From Oscillospiraceae bacterium MB24-C1 (GTDB taxonomy: Bacteria > Bacillota > Clostridia > Oscillospirales > Ruminococcaceae): 64,000 nt of DNA. The position numbers were made by a program, and so were the translations under genes. How positions within the stretch are numbered: position 1 is the stretch's first letter; the number at the start of each line of letters is the position of its first letter. The stretch lies in contig CP133187.1 in assembly GCA_030913685.1 (NCBI GenBank), positions 2,546,001 through 2,610,000 of the forward strand, written 5' to 3'. The notes beneath the pieces were generated by a model. That model did no database searches and was not told where the DNA came from. It worked only from the letters and a program-made list of their open reading frames with translations. Shown here piece after piece: positions 16,523 to 24,271 of the stretch.

Positions 16523-17251
16523 ATGATTTTAGATCTGCACACCCATATTTTGCCCGGCATCGATGACGGTGCCAAAGCGGTCGATGTTTCTGCCCAAATG
16601 CTTGCAGAAATTGCGCGTCAGCAGTTGGGACTAGCTGTGCTTACGCCGCATTTTTATCCATATGAATGTTCCGCCGACGATTTTTTAGAAAAGCGCGCTG
16701 CAGCCTATGCCAAGTTGGAAACCGCGGTGCAGGAAAAAACGCCCACTCTGGTTGGCTGCGAGATATTTTTATCCCCACTTTTGATGAAAAACCAGAATCT
16801 GCGCCGTCTTTGCATAAGCGGCACCGATTTTGCACTGATCGAGCTGCCTTTTACTGAGCACTTGGATGATAAGACAATCCGTCTGCTGGAAGATCTGCGT
16901 TATAATCATGGCATTAAACCCATTCTCGCGCATGTAGAGCGGTACCGGTCAATCACCCAAAGCCGTGATATGCTTGATACGCTGATTTCTTGTGGTTGCA
17001 TGGTGCAGGTGAACGCAGCGTCTTTTTTAATGTCTCCGCTTAAAAGGCGGTTTGTATTTAATTTGCTCAAAAACTGCAAGATTGATTTTTTAGGCAGCGA
17101 TTGTCACAATATGACAACACGTCCACCCAATCTGCGGCAGACAGTGGATTTTATTACTAAAAAAGCAGGCTTACAGGCGCTTGAAAAAATTGAAAAGCGC
17201 TCTGAGATGTTGTACAATCAGGCTTGCAAAAATCAATTTACAGTTATATAA
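16523..17251 (+). CDS. cpsB: Protein-tyrosine phosphatase CpsB/YwqE, PHP family
   Basis: A 242-residue manganese-dependent phosphatase that dephosphorylates the CpsD kinase and so tunes capsule or EPS export. The metal-binding start is MILDLHTHILPGIDDGAK. Further histidine/aspartate ligands appear in LTPHFYP, PILAHVERY and FLGSDCHNM. The frame also has an ATG two codons upstream (16517), but AAGGGG is eight bases from the second ATG, and YwqE-type proteins begin at the same point. Gene order with cpsC and cpsD is conserved in Firmicutes. Confidence 0.93.
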   Translation: MILDLHTHILPGIDDGAKAVDVSAQMLAEIARQQLGLAVLTPHFYPYECSADDFLEKRAAAYAKLETAVQEKTPTLVGCEIFLSPLLMKNQNLRRLCISGTDFALIELPFTEHLDDKTIRLLEDLRYNHGIKPILAHVERYRSITQSRDMLDTLISCGCMVQVNAASFLMSPLKRRFVFNLLKNCKIDFLGSDCHNMTTRPPNLRQTVDFITKKAGLQALEKIEKRSEMLYNQACKNQFTVI

Positions 17252-17344
17252 TTGAAATTGGTAACAATTTTAGAAAACCTTGGCAAAGCCAGTGCTTTTA
17301 TGTGATATGTTAAAAGGCCCTATCATCTTCTGGGAGGAATATAC

Positions 17345-18058
17345 TTGCAGGATTCAATCGACATCATAGAACTGTTTTCTATCCTACTTAAAAGAATTTG
17401 GATTATTATTTTGGTCACCGTATTTTGTGCGGCCGCGACCTTCAGCATCTTTAAATTTATGGTTGCACCGACCTACACGGCTCAGGCATTGCTATATGTG
17501 AATAATAATAATCAATATTCTGGTATAAATAACGTTAATCTCAACGATATCAACGCCTCCCAAAAGCTGGTTAATACCTATATTGTCATTTTACAGAACG
17601 ATAAGATTATCGAGCAGGTTGCCCAGCGTTGCAATCTGCAATATGGCGAACTCAAAGATGTCAGCGAGATGATCACCATGAAGTCGGTCAACAATACCGA
17701 AGTGTTCAGCATTGCGGTCACCAGCACCAGTCCGGAGCTATCGGCCAAGATGGCCAACACCATGGCTGATATGGCGCCCGCAGAAATTATCCGCGTGGTC
17801 AAGGCTGGCTCTGTGGAAGTAATCTCACAGGCTGAGCCGCCGGCCAGGCCTAGTGGCCCTAATTCGGTGCGCAATGGCGTCATCGGCGGGTTGCTTGGGT
17901 TGATCCTCACCTGTGGCTGCGTGTTGTTATTTGAGATGTTGGATATCACCGTCAAGGGAGAAGAGGATTTGATCAGCCATTATAATGTTGCGGTACTCGG
18001 CGAAATTCCGGACTTTTACTCGGTGTCCAAGGGAGGATATAAAAATTATGAGAAGTAA
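17345..18058 (+). CDS. cpsC: Polysaccharide co-polymerase / kinase activator CpsC (Wzz-type)
   Basis: A 237-residue membrane adaptor that controls chain length and activates CpsD. Helix 1 spans about residues 17-37 and helix 2 about 178-198, enclosing a 140-residue extracellular Wzz domain. The proline-rich PPARPSGPN motif just before helix 2 is the family signature. The C-terminal cytoplasmic tail is short, with tyrosines (GGYKNYEK). The TTG start follows GGGAGG. Its end overlaps the cpsD start by 11 bp, indicating translational coupling. Confidence 0.92.
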   Translation: MQDSIDIIELFSILLKRIWIIILVTVFCAAATFSIFKFMVAPTYTAQALLYVNNNNQYSGINNVNLNDINASQKLVNTYIVILQNDKIIEQVAQRCNLQYGELKDVSEMITMKSVNNTEVFSIAVTSTSPELSAKMANTMADMAPAEIIRVVKAGSVEVISQAEPPARPSGPNSVRNGVIGGLLGLILTCGCVLLFEMLDITVKGEEDLISHYNVAVLGEIPDFYSVSKGGYKNYEK

Positions 18059-18782
18059 CGGATTATTCTCTCTTTTTCGCAGAACACACGACGCGTCTGA
18101 TCGGACCCATGGTATTTTGATTGATGATAACACGCCTTTTGCTATAAAAGAAGCTTATAAAACGGCTCGCACTAATCTTTTATTCGCGCTGGCTACCAGC
18201 GAAAATAAATGCGTAATCATGACCAGCGCTTTGGCGTCTGAAGGGAAATCGACTAACTGTGCTAATCTGGCGTTAACCATGTCGCAGACGGGGGCTTCGG
18301 TACTGTTGATTGATGCGGATTTAAGAAAATCGACCCAGCATAAGATTTTTGGCATCTCCAATACCATTGGTCTTGCAGAGATTCTGGGTGGCTTTTGCAA
18401 AGTTGGCGATGGTGTACAGGAGCAGGTGCATCCCAACTTGGATATCATCACGGCAGGGCAGGTGCCACCGAACCCATCCGAGCTGCTCGGTTCACAGAAC
18501 ATGCAGAAGCTGATTGAAATTGTGAGCAAAAACTATAGCTATATTTTTATCGACAGTCCCCCGGTCAATATCGTGACCGATGCTTTGGTGCTGGCCAAAT
18601 ATGCTGCCGGCCTGATCATGTGTACGCGTTACCGGCAGTCTACCCATGACGAGGTGCGTCGCGCCGTTGCCAGTGTTGAGTTTGCCAACGCAAAAATTCT
18701 GGGCATGATTGTTTGCGACGTAAGGGATACCGGCTCTAGCTATTACCGAAAGAGCTATAAGTCATACAAAAGCTACGAATAA
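18048..18782 (+). CDS. cpsD: BY-kinase CpsD (CapB/YwqD-like)
   Basis: A 244-residue bacterial tyrosine kinase. The Walker A motif is ASEGKSTNCANLA, the Walker A' motif is VLLIDADLRKST and the Walker B motif is IFIDSPPVN. The C-terminus is a tyrosine cluster (SYYRKSYKSYKSYE) that is autophosphorylated in this family. The ATG at 18048 is chosen because GGGAGG lies upstream; an in-frame extension into cpsC has no ribosome site. It is partnered by CpsC and reversed by CpsB. It ends the polysaccharide module. Confidence 0.95.
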   Translation: MRSNGLFSLFRRTHDASDRTHGILIDDNTPFAIKEAYKTARTNLLFALATSENKCVIMTSALASEGKSTNCANLALTMSQTGASVLLIDADLRKSTQHKIFGISNTIGLAEILGGFCKVGDGVQEQVHPNLDIITAGQVPPNPSELLGSQNMQKLIEIVSKNYSYIFIDSPPVNIVTDALVLAKYAAGLIMCTRYRQSTHDEVRRAVASVEFANAKILGMIVCDVRDTGSSYYRKSYKSYKSYE

Positions 18783-18857
18783 GCGCTGTGTCTGAAAATT
18801 GGGGTAAAGCCCATCAAATGGCCGGGCTATAACGGCTTTATGTGATTGTTTTGAGTA

Positions 18858-18907
18858 CCCGCTGCGGTGCAGGTTGAAGAAAAGACAACCTGCCGCGGCG
18901 GTTTTTT
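18858..18907 (+). terminator. Terminator of the polysaccharide module
   Basis: The stem GCAGGTTG/CAACCTGC is extended by imperfectly paired CCGC-rich arms and followed by TTTTTT. It lies about 75 bp past cpsD. Confidence 0.85.
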
Positions 18908-19157
18908 GTGCGCAACAGTTTTTGCACACCCCCATACTGGCTCCCAAAACGGTTTGAGTCTGCGAAGGTTCAATGTGATTCACTTTACTGCGCACCTGAG
19001 GCGAAAAGCTGTGGTAAAGGCATTTTTAGCCCCCAAAAAACTCGGCATGATTTTATTAAAACATCATACTGCGATAATAGCATGCTGTAATTTCGCTGCA
19101 TCCTCGCTACTGTTTAGGCTTTTAGAACGTGCATAACATAAAAATATAAATTAAGTA
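18908..19157. other. Intergenic gap, no gene seen
   Basis: One frame on the plus strand is open for about 89 codons but has no ribosome site and unlikely composition. I see nothing else. Confidence 0.4.
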
Positions 19158-19186
19158 TTGACAAATATGATAGAGATGGTTATAAT
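19158..19186 (+). promoter_or_regulatory. Consensus sigma-A promoter of metY
   Basis: TTGACA (19158-19163), 17 bp, TATAAT (19181-19186), a perfect vegetative promoter. The transcript would start near 19193, leaving a leader of about 270 nt before metY. Confidence 0.92.
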
Positions 19187-19237
19187 CACATAAATCATAT
19201 ATAAATAATATGAATTAGAAAGAAGGAGGTCACAGAA

Positions 19238-19345
19238 ATAAAAACATTATTCGAAATTTTGTTGAGAAGTAATTTTCGTTGTGGCCGAATGCCTTACTCC
19301 CGGGCGCATAGCAGGTTCGGGTGTAAGTGCTGTACCTATTTTTAG
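19238..19345 (+). CDS. Possible Cys-rich leader peptide with ATA start
   Basis: A near-perfect ribosome site (AGAAGGAGGT, 19221-19230) is followed eight bases later by ATA, not ATG, opening a 35-codon frame ending at TAG (19343). The last part contains three cysteine codons in four (TGT AAG TGC TGT, 19322-19333), upstream of a sulfur amino-acid gene. That is the layout of a translational attenuator, but a start at ATA would be unusual. The frame overlaps the 5' half of the structured element. It could be coincidence, with the ribosome site a decayed leftover. Confidence 0.3.
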   Translation: MKTLFEILLRSNFRCGRMPYSRAHSRFGCKCCTYF

Positions 19346-19394
19346 CAGCTGCCGCACAATACTGCGGTGAATTATCCGACCATCCGCGCCCGGG
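19299..19394 (+). ncRNA. Candidate riboswitch aptamer, tetrahydrofolate-like
   Basis: A 96-nt element is closed by a perfect 9-bp stem CCCGGGCGC/GCGCCCGGG. Inside, GGTTCGGGT pairs with ATCCGACC (one bulge), and two small hairpins form (GCTG/CAGC, CCGCA/TGCGG). Short conserved blocks of the tetrahydrofolate riboswitch can be matched in order: a TAG segment after the closing stem, TAAGTGC, GCGGTGAAT and CATCCGC. The central loop segments of that family are not obvious, so it may be a divergent member or a different RNA. It is neither an S-box nor a T-box by sequence. Confidence 0.5.
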
Positions 19395-19426
19395 AGCTTG
19401 TCCGCAGAGGCATGCCCGGGCTTTTT
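19388..19426 (+). terminator. Leader terminator sharing an arm with the aptamer stem
   Basis: GCCCGGG (19388-19394) pairs with CCCGGGC (19415-19421) and is followed by TTTTT. The left arm is the 3' strand of the aptamer closing stem, so the two structures exclude each other. Formation of the aptamer stem would prevent termination. Confidence 0.78.
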
Positions 19427-19463
19427 ATGTTCCGGCGACTAAAAACGAATGGAGAAGATTATA

Positions 19464-20753
19464 ATGGCTAATAAAAAATATCGCTTTGAAACGCTTCAGA
19501 TACATGTCGGGCAGGAGCAGCCCGACCCCGCCACAGATGCACGCGCTGTGCCGATTTATGCGACGACTTCCTACGTTTTTAAAGATTCCGCGCAGGCGGC
19601 TGGTCGATTTGGCCTGACCGAGGGCGGTAATATCTACACCCGCCTGATGAACCCAACTTCCAACGTGTTTGAAAAGCGCATTGCAGCGTTGGAGGGGGGC
19701 GTTGGGGCGCTGGCCACCGCTTCAGGCTCAGCGGCCATCAGCTACGCAGTGCAAAACATCGCGTGGGCAGGCGACCACATTCTGTCGGCTAAAAACCTCT
19801 ATGGCGGCACCTATAACCTGTTTGCCAATACACTACGCGAACAGGGCGTTGCTACTACTTTTGCTGACATCACCGATTTGGTGGCCTTTGAATCCGCCAT
19901 TTTGCCCAACACTAAGCTCATCTTTGCTGAGACCCTGGGGAATCCGAATTCCGACGTTACCGACCTGCGCGCTCTCGCGGATATTGCCCACCGCCACGGT
20001 ATCCCGTTGATTGTGGACAACACATTTGCCACCCCATATTTGCTGCGTCCCATTGAGTATGGCGCGGATGTAGTGGTGCATTCGGCGACTAAGTTTATTG
20101 GCGGGCATGGTACCGTTATGGGCGGTGTGATCATTGATTCCGGAAGGTTTGACTGGGCGCAAAATGATAAATTCCCCGGCCTTTCAGAGCCGAACCCCTC
20201 TTATCACGGCGTGGTGTTTACCGAGGCCTGTGGCAATCAGGCCTATATCATCAAGCTGCGCACCACCCTCATGCGTGATCAAGGCGCGACGATTTCGCCG
20301 TTTAATTCCTTTCTCCTGTTACAAGGGCTTGAAACGCTTTCGCTGCGGGTGGAACGCCATGTTGAAAACGCGTTGAAAGTGGTGGAATTCTTGAAAGGCC
20401 ACCCGCTAGTTGAGCGCGTCAACCACCCTTCGCTCGTCACCGGAAAAGCCAAAGCACTTTATGAAGACTATTTTCCAAACGGCGCGGCGTCCATCTTTAC
20501 CTTTGAGATTGAGGGTGGGGCCGAAAAGGCACGACAATTCACTGAAAGTCTGGGGCTGTTCAGCCTTTTGGCCAATGTTGCCGATGTTAAATCGCTGGTT
20601 ATTCACCCCGCGTCAACCACCCATTCGCAGATGAATGAGCAGGAATTGCTGGCTGCCGGTATCAAACCCAACACGATCCGGCTGTCTATTGGCACAGAAC
20701 ACATCGACGATATTATCGCCGATCTGGCGCAGGGTTTTAAAGCGGTTAATTAA
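19464..20753 (+). CDS. metY: O-acetylhomoserine sulfhydrylase
   Basis: A 429-residue PLP enzyme of the Cys/Met metabolism family that makes homocysteine from O-acetylhomoserine and sulfide. The PLP lysine is in VVHSATKFIGGHGTVMGG near residue 210. The N-terminal FETLQIHVGQEQPDP and the phosphate-contact region ATASGSAAISYAVQNI are typical of MetY, and the roughly 430-residue length separates it from cystathionine gamma-synthases (about 380). The ATG at 19464 is preceded by GGAGAAG; an ATG five codons upstream overlaps that site. It is a single gene under a long, structured leader, so expression is probably set by sulfur or one-carbon status. Confidence 0.95.
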   Translation: MANKKYRFETLQIHVGQEQPDPATDARAVPIYATTSYVFKDSAQAAGRFGLTEGGNIYTRLMNPTSNVFEKRIAALEGGVGALATASGSAAISYAVQNIAWAGDHILSAKNLYGGTYNLFANTLREQGVATTFADITDLVAFESAILPNTKLIFAETLGNPNSDVTDLRALADIAHRHGIPLIVDNTFATPYLLRPIEYGADVVVHSATKFIGGHGTVMGGVIIDSGRFDWAQNDKFPGLSEPNPSYHGVVFTEACGNQAYIIKLRTTLMRDQGATISPFNSFLLLQGLETLSLRVERHVENALKVVEFLKGHPLVERVNHPSLVTGKAKALYEDYFPNGAASIFTFEIEGGAEKARQFTESLGLFSLLANVADVKSLVIHPASTTHSQMNEQELLAAGIKPNTIRLSIGTEHIDDIIADLAQGFKAVN

Positions 20754-20853
20754 TACTGATATCCCGTTATAGATTCCGGGCAGCTTTGCCTGACAAGGAT
20801 GGAGATGCAGCGCGGGCAAAATAAAGGCTAAATTCAATATTACCAAAAGCTAG

Positions 20854-20883
20854 GGGCCTCTGCGGCGTTGTCGCAGGGGCCCG
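20854..20883 (+). terminator. Hairpin downstream of metY
   Basis: GGGCCTCTGCG and CGCAGGGGCCC form a stable stem about 100 bp past metY. There is no T-run, so it may be an mRNA 3'-end stabiliser and not a terminator. Confidence 0.45.
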
Positions 20884-20917
20884 TATCATTCGCGCTTTGT
20901 AGAATAAAAAACCGGAT

Positions 20918-20955
20918 TTGCCGCCAACGCAGGCAAATGCCCGTATTTGGCGGCA
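20918..20955 (-). terminator. Hairpin downstream of the TAXI permease gene
   Basis: The arms TTGCCGCCAA and TTGGCGGCA are complementary, with a second small stem GGCA/TGCC inside the loop. On the minus strand a T-run follows seven bases after the stem. Confidence 0.6.
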
Positions 20956-21034
20956 GACCCGATGATATGGGAGGTGTGAATTGCATAGAACGGGGGCGGC
21001 GTACCCAACATGTTACCCGAAGTGGTAACAAATA

Positions 21035-23032
21035 TTAAACAGCTGCGGTGCGTTTCTTTTTTGCACGCGTAAACTGCATGACATAGATGATAATCAGCAG
21101 AGCGATACCGATACCGTCGGTTATCGTACCGGCATCCACCATCATAATACCGCCTCCAATGAGTAATACTCTTTCTATAATATTACAGTTAGTTTTAAAA
21201 TAGCCAGTCATACCGGTCGCAATGCCAATCATACCGATGACGGCGGTTACAATAGATAGAACCACTTTGCCGACAAATAGCCCGGTGTCCATCCCTTCAG
21301 GGCGTACCAGCACCATGACAGGATTTAGCACAAACATATACGGTACCAGATAAGCCGCCAAGCCCAGGCGTGCGGCGTTAAATCCAGTTTTCATCGGGTT
21401 GGAGCCAGCGATGCCCGAGCCTGCGAATGCAGCAAGCGCAACCGGCGGGGTGATGTCTGCTACGATGCCAAAATAGAACACAAACAGGTGCGCTGCGATG
21501 CCCGGAACCCCGAGTGCGACCAGCGCCGGTGCCGAAATGGTGGCCTGGATGATGTAGTTGGCGGTGGTTGGCACGCCCATACCCAACAGAATGGAACATA
21601 GCATGGTGAACAGCATAGTCAAAATTTTGCTGCCGCCAGCCAGCGCAACAATGCCGCCCGCCATTTTGAGGCCGAGACCGGTTTTGGTGATGACGCCGAC
21701 GATGATACCGGCGCAGCCGCAGGTGACAGCGACGGCGACAGCGCTGCGGGCGCTCTGTTCAAGCCCAAGGATAAATTTCACCAAAAAGCCTTTGACGTCG
21801 AAGCCGTGGGTTTCGCGGATGATTTCAACGCACCATATGACGAGGCACGCAATGATGCCAAACAGCGCGGCGCGCATGGCGGTTCTGCCCGAGACGAGCA
21901 TGTAGATAATTACGATAACGGGTGCGATCATATACCAGCCGCGCCGTAACAGGCTCCCAACGCTTTGCACTTCATTATCGGCGACGCCGGTGAGTCCTAA
22001 TTTAAGCGCTTCAAAATGAACGTTTGTAAAAATACCGGTGAAGTACAACAGTGCGGGGATACAGGCCGATAGCGCAACGGTGGTGTAAGAGCATCCGATG
22101 TATTCGGTCATGATAAACGCCGCCGCGCCCATAATCGGCGGCATAATCTGTCCGCCGGTCGAGGCGGCAGCTTCAACGGCGCCTGCAAATTCCGGCTTGT
22201 AGCCGGTTTTTTTCATCAAAGGGATGGTGATGGAACCGGTGGAAACGGTGTTCGCAACCGAGCTGCCGCTGATGGTGCCCTGCAAAGCGCTGGCCACAAC
22301 GGCCGCTTTGGCCGGGCCACCCACTTGCTTGCCGCAGGCGCTCATGGCGATGTTGGTCATCCAGTCGCCGACGCCGCTGGCCTTTAAAAAGGTGGCGAAA
22401 ACGAGGAAGAGGAAAATGAAGGTGGCCGAAACATAGATTGGCGAACCGAGAATACCCTCGGTGCCAAGCCACTCCATCGTGACAACGCGGTGCAGTTTAA
22501 GACCGGAGTGACTCATAAAACCGGGGAAATAGTTTCCGAACAGCGCGTAGATTAAAAAGAAACTTGCCAGGCCGACGATAACCATACCGGCCACGCGGCG
22601 TGCCGCTTCCAGCACGAGTAAAACCGCTATCAGGCTGATGACAATATCGAGCTTGGTGAACATGCCGCTGCGCAGCAAAAGCTCATCGTAAAAAAAGACA
22701 TGGTAAGACGCGCAGGCGACGGCCAGCAGCGCCAGTATGTAGTCGTAAAACGGAACCTTTTGTGTTGGCTTGCCATGGGCAGGGTAAAGCAAAAAGGTGA
22801 GCACCAGCGCAGCGCCCAAATGGGGGGCGCGCTGCAACGTAGAAGGAAAGGTACCAAACAGAGCGGTGTAAAGCTGAAAAATCGACCAGCCAACGGCCAA
22901 CAGAAAGACAATTTTGGCCGGAATGCCTGTGAGCTTTCTAAAGGCGGATTCCTTGTCGTATTTGGACATAATTTCATCGCCGTCAAAAGCTTGTGGCTCT
23001 TGGGCGAGGGATTTTTCCGTGATGTCGCGCAT
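21035..23032 (-). CDS. TRAP transporter fused permease, TAXI type
   Basis: A 665-residue membrane protein in which the small (DctQ-like) and large (DctM-like) TRAP subunits are fused, as is usual for TAXI systems. Sixteen or more hydrophobic segments are visible. Conserved DctM-type stretches include GTISGSSVANTVSTGSITIP, the block GGQIMPPIMGAAAFIMTEY and GVPTTANYIIQATISAPAL. It imports an organic anion using a sodium gradient with the binding protein encoded next door. The start ATG follows GAGAGGAG. It is the last gene of the minus-strand operon binding protein - permease, with the M29-like hydrolase gene upstream. Confidence 0.93.
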   Translation of the reverse strand: MRDITEKSLAQEPQAFDGDEIMSKYDKESAFRKLTGIPAKIVFLLAVGWSIFQLYTALFGTFPSTLQRAPHLGAALVLTFLLYPAHGKPTQKVPFYDYILALLAVACASYHVFFYDELLLRSGMFTKLDIVISLIAVLLVLEAARRVAGMVIVGLASFFLIYALFGNYFPGFMSHSGLKLHRVVTMEWLGTEGILGSPIYVSATFIFLFLVFATFLKASGVGDWMTNIAMSACGKQVGGPAKAAVVASALQGTISGSSVANTVSTGSITIPLMKKTGYKPEFAGAVEAAASTGGQIMPPIMGAAAFIMTEYIGCSYTTVALSACIPALLYFTGIFTNVHFEALKLGLTGVADNEVQSVGSLLRRGWYMIAPVIVIIYMLVSGRTAMRAALFGIIACLVIWCVEIIRETHGFDVKGFLVKFILGLEQSARSAVAVAVTCGCAGIIVGVITKTGLGLKMAGGIVALAGGSKILTMLFTMLCSILLGMGVPTTANYIIQATISAPALVALGVPGIAAHLFVFYFGIVADITPPVALAAFAGSGIAGSNPMKTGFNAARLGLAAYLVPYMFVLNPVMVLVRPEGMDTGLFVGKVVLSIVTAVIGMIGIATGMTGYFKTNCNIIERVLLIGGGIMMVDAGTITDGIGIALLIIIYVMQFTRAKKKRTAAV

Positions 23033-23151
23033 AGACTAACGCTCCTCTCTGGGGTGTCTTTTTTTAAAGCTGGCGAATCCCGTAAGCGGGCGCGAACAGG
23101 ATTCGCCAGTACGCTTTAGAATCTAGAGGGTTTTAAACGACTTTTTTAAAG

Positions 23152-24198
23152 CTAGATGATGAGCGAAGCGTCAATGGTAAGTCCTTTTTCCTTAAAGTAT
23201 TTCACAGCGCCCGGGTGAAGCGGCGTGGTGATGCCGTCGAGCGCGCCTTCAAGGCTGATGTCACGTCCAGCGGTGTGGGCCGAAGCGATTTCAGCGGCGT
23301 TCTCATAAAACGCTTTGGTAATTTCGTAAACCTCGTCCTCAGACATATCCTTGCGGCAGTAAAGCGCTGCCTGACAGGTGATGGTGTTGAAATCCTCGGT
23401 GTTGGAATAGGTTCCAGCCGGAATGACCAAACGGGTATAGAACGGTGCTTCAGCCTGAATTTTTTCAAGGATTTCGTCCGGGATGTCGATGTAGTTGAGG
23501 TCGATGCTGGTGGTCATCTCAATGATGGAAGCGGCAGGAACACTCAGCACTGCGGCGCTTGCATCCAGATGGCCGTCCTGCATTTTAGCGGCTGCGTCGC
23601 CGAAACCATCGCGCTCGGCGGTAATATCCTTGGAGGTGTCAATCCCGGCGAGACGGAACACCATCTCAGAAGTGCCGGCAGTGCCGCTGCCGACCGGGCC
23701 GATGGCCACGCGCTTGCCCTTGAGGTCGGCGATGGTCTTGGCGCCGGTGGAAGAAGCCGCAATCAGCTGATAAACCTCGTGGTAGACCACGCCGATTGTG
23801 CGGACGTTTTCATAGTTGGATTTGAACGGCTCGTTGCCGTTCCATGCGGCGTCGGCGACGTTGTTCATCGAGATGCCCAGATCGGCTTCGCCCGCTTGCA
23901 GCAGGTTCATGTTTTCAACCGATGCGCCGGAGGAGACACAGCTGATCTGAATGTTGGACAAATGTGAATTCCAGGTGTTGGCCATCGCGCCACCAAGCGC
24001 GTAATAGGTGCCGCCGGTAGAGCCGGTAACCATAGTGTATTTGGCGGGGTCTGCGGGTTTGGCGGAAGCGGCGGAGGGGGCGGCCGTTGAGCCTGAGGGT
24101 GCGGGCGCCGATGCGGGGGAAGAGCTGCTGCCACAACCGGTGAACAAAAGAGCGAGCGCAAGTATCGTTGCCATAGCGAGTGTCAGTCTGTTCTTCAT
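23152..24198 (-). CDS. TAXI-family TRAP solute-binding lipoprotein
   Basis: A 348-residue extracytoplasmic receptor. The signal sequence ends in a lipobox (LLFTGCGSSSS), followed by an Ala/Ser/Pro linker of about 30 residues. The TAXI signature is MVTGSTGGTYYALGGAMANTW near residue 55; GPVGSGTAGTSEMVF and the C-terminal LHPGAVKYFKEKGL are also typical. TAXI receptors bind glutamate, 2-oxoglutarate or other carboxylates; the ligand here is unknown. AAGGAGG precedes the ATG. It lies between the hydrolase gene (73 bp upstream) and the permease gene (119 bp downstream). Confidence 0.94.
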   Translation of the reverse strand: MKNRLTLAMATILALALLFTGCGSSSSPASAPAPSGSTAAPSAASAKPADPAKYTMVTGSTGGTYYALGGAMANTWNSHLSNIQISCVSSGASVENMNLLQAGEADLGISMNNVADAAWNGNEPFKSNYENVRTIGVVYHEVYQLIAASSTGAKTIADLKGKRVAIGPVGSGTAGTSEMVFRLAGIDTSKDITAERDGFGDAAAKMQDGHLDASAAVLSVPAASIIEMTTSIDLNYIDIPDEILEKIQAEAPFYTRLVIPAGTYSNTEDFNTITCQAALYCRKDMSEDEVYEITKAFYENAAEIASAHTAGRDISLEGALDGITTPLHPGAVKYFKEKGLTIDASLII

Positions 24199-24271
24199 AA
24201 TTGCCTCCTTAACTTATCACAAATGTTTTTGCTCCTCATCCTATTTTTCTAGCAGTCCGCGCCTTGAGGGC

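Noticed and set aside
18867-19136. An 89-codon plus-strand frame before the metY promoter
   Set aside because: It has no ribosome site, overlaps the terminator of the polysaccharide module and has no protein-family character.
19299-19394. S-box (SAM-I) or T-box leader for metY
   Set aside because: The S-box core around GAUGAAACCCGGCAACC and the T-box sequence AGGGUGGNACCGCG are both absent.
23215-23967. A 250-codon plus-strand frame opposite the TAXI receptor gene
   Set aside because: It is a shadow of a clear lipoprotein gene with a complete family signature on the minus strand.
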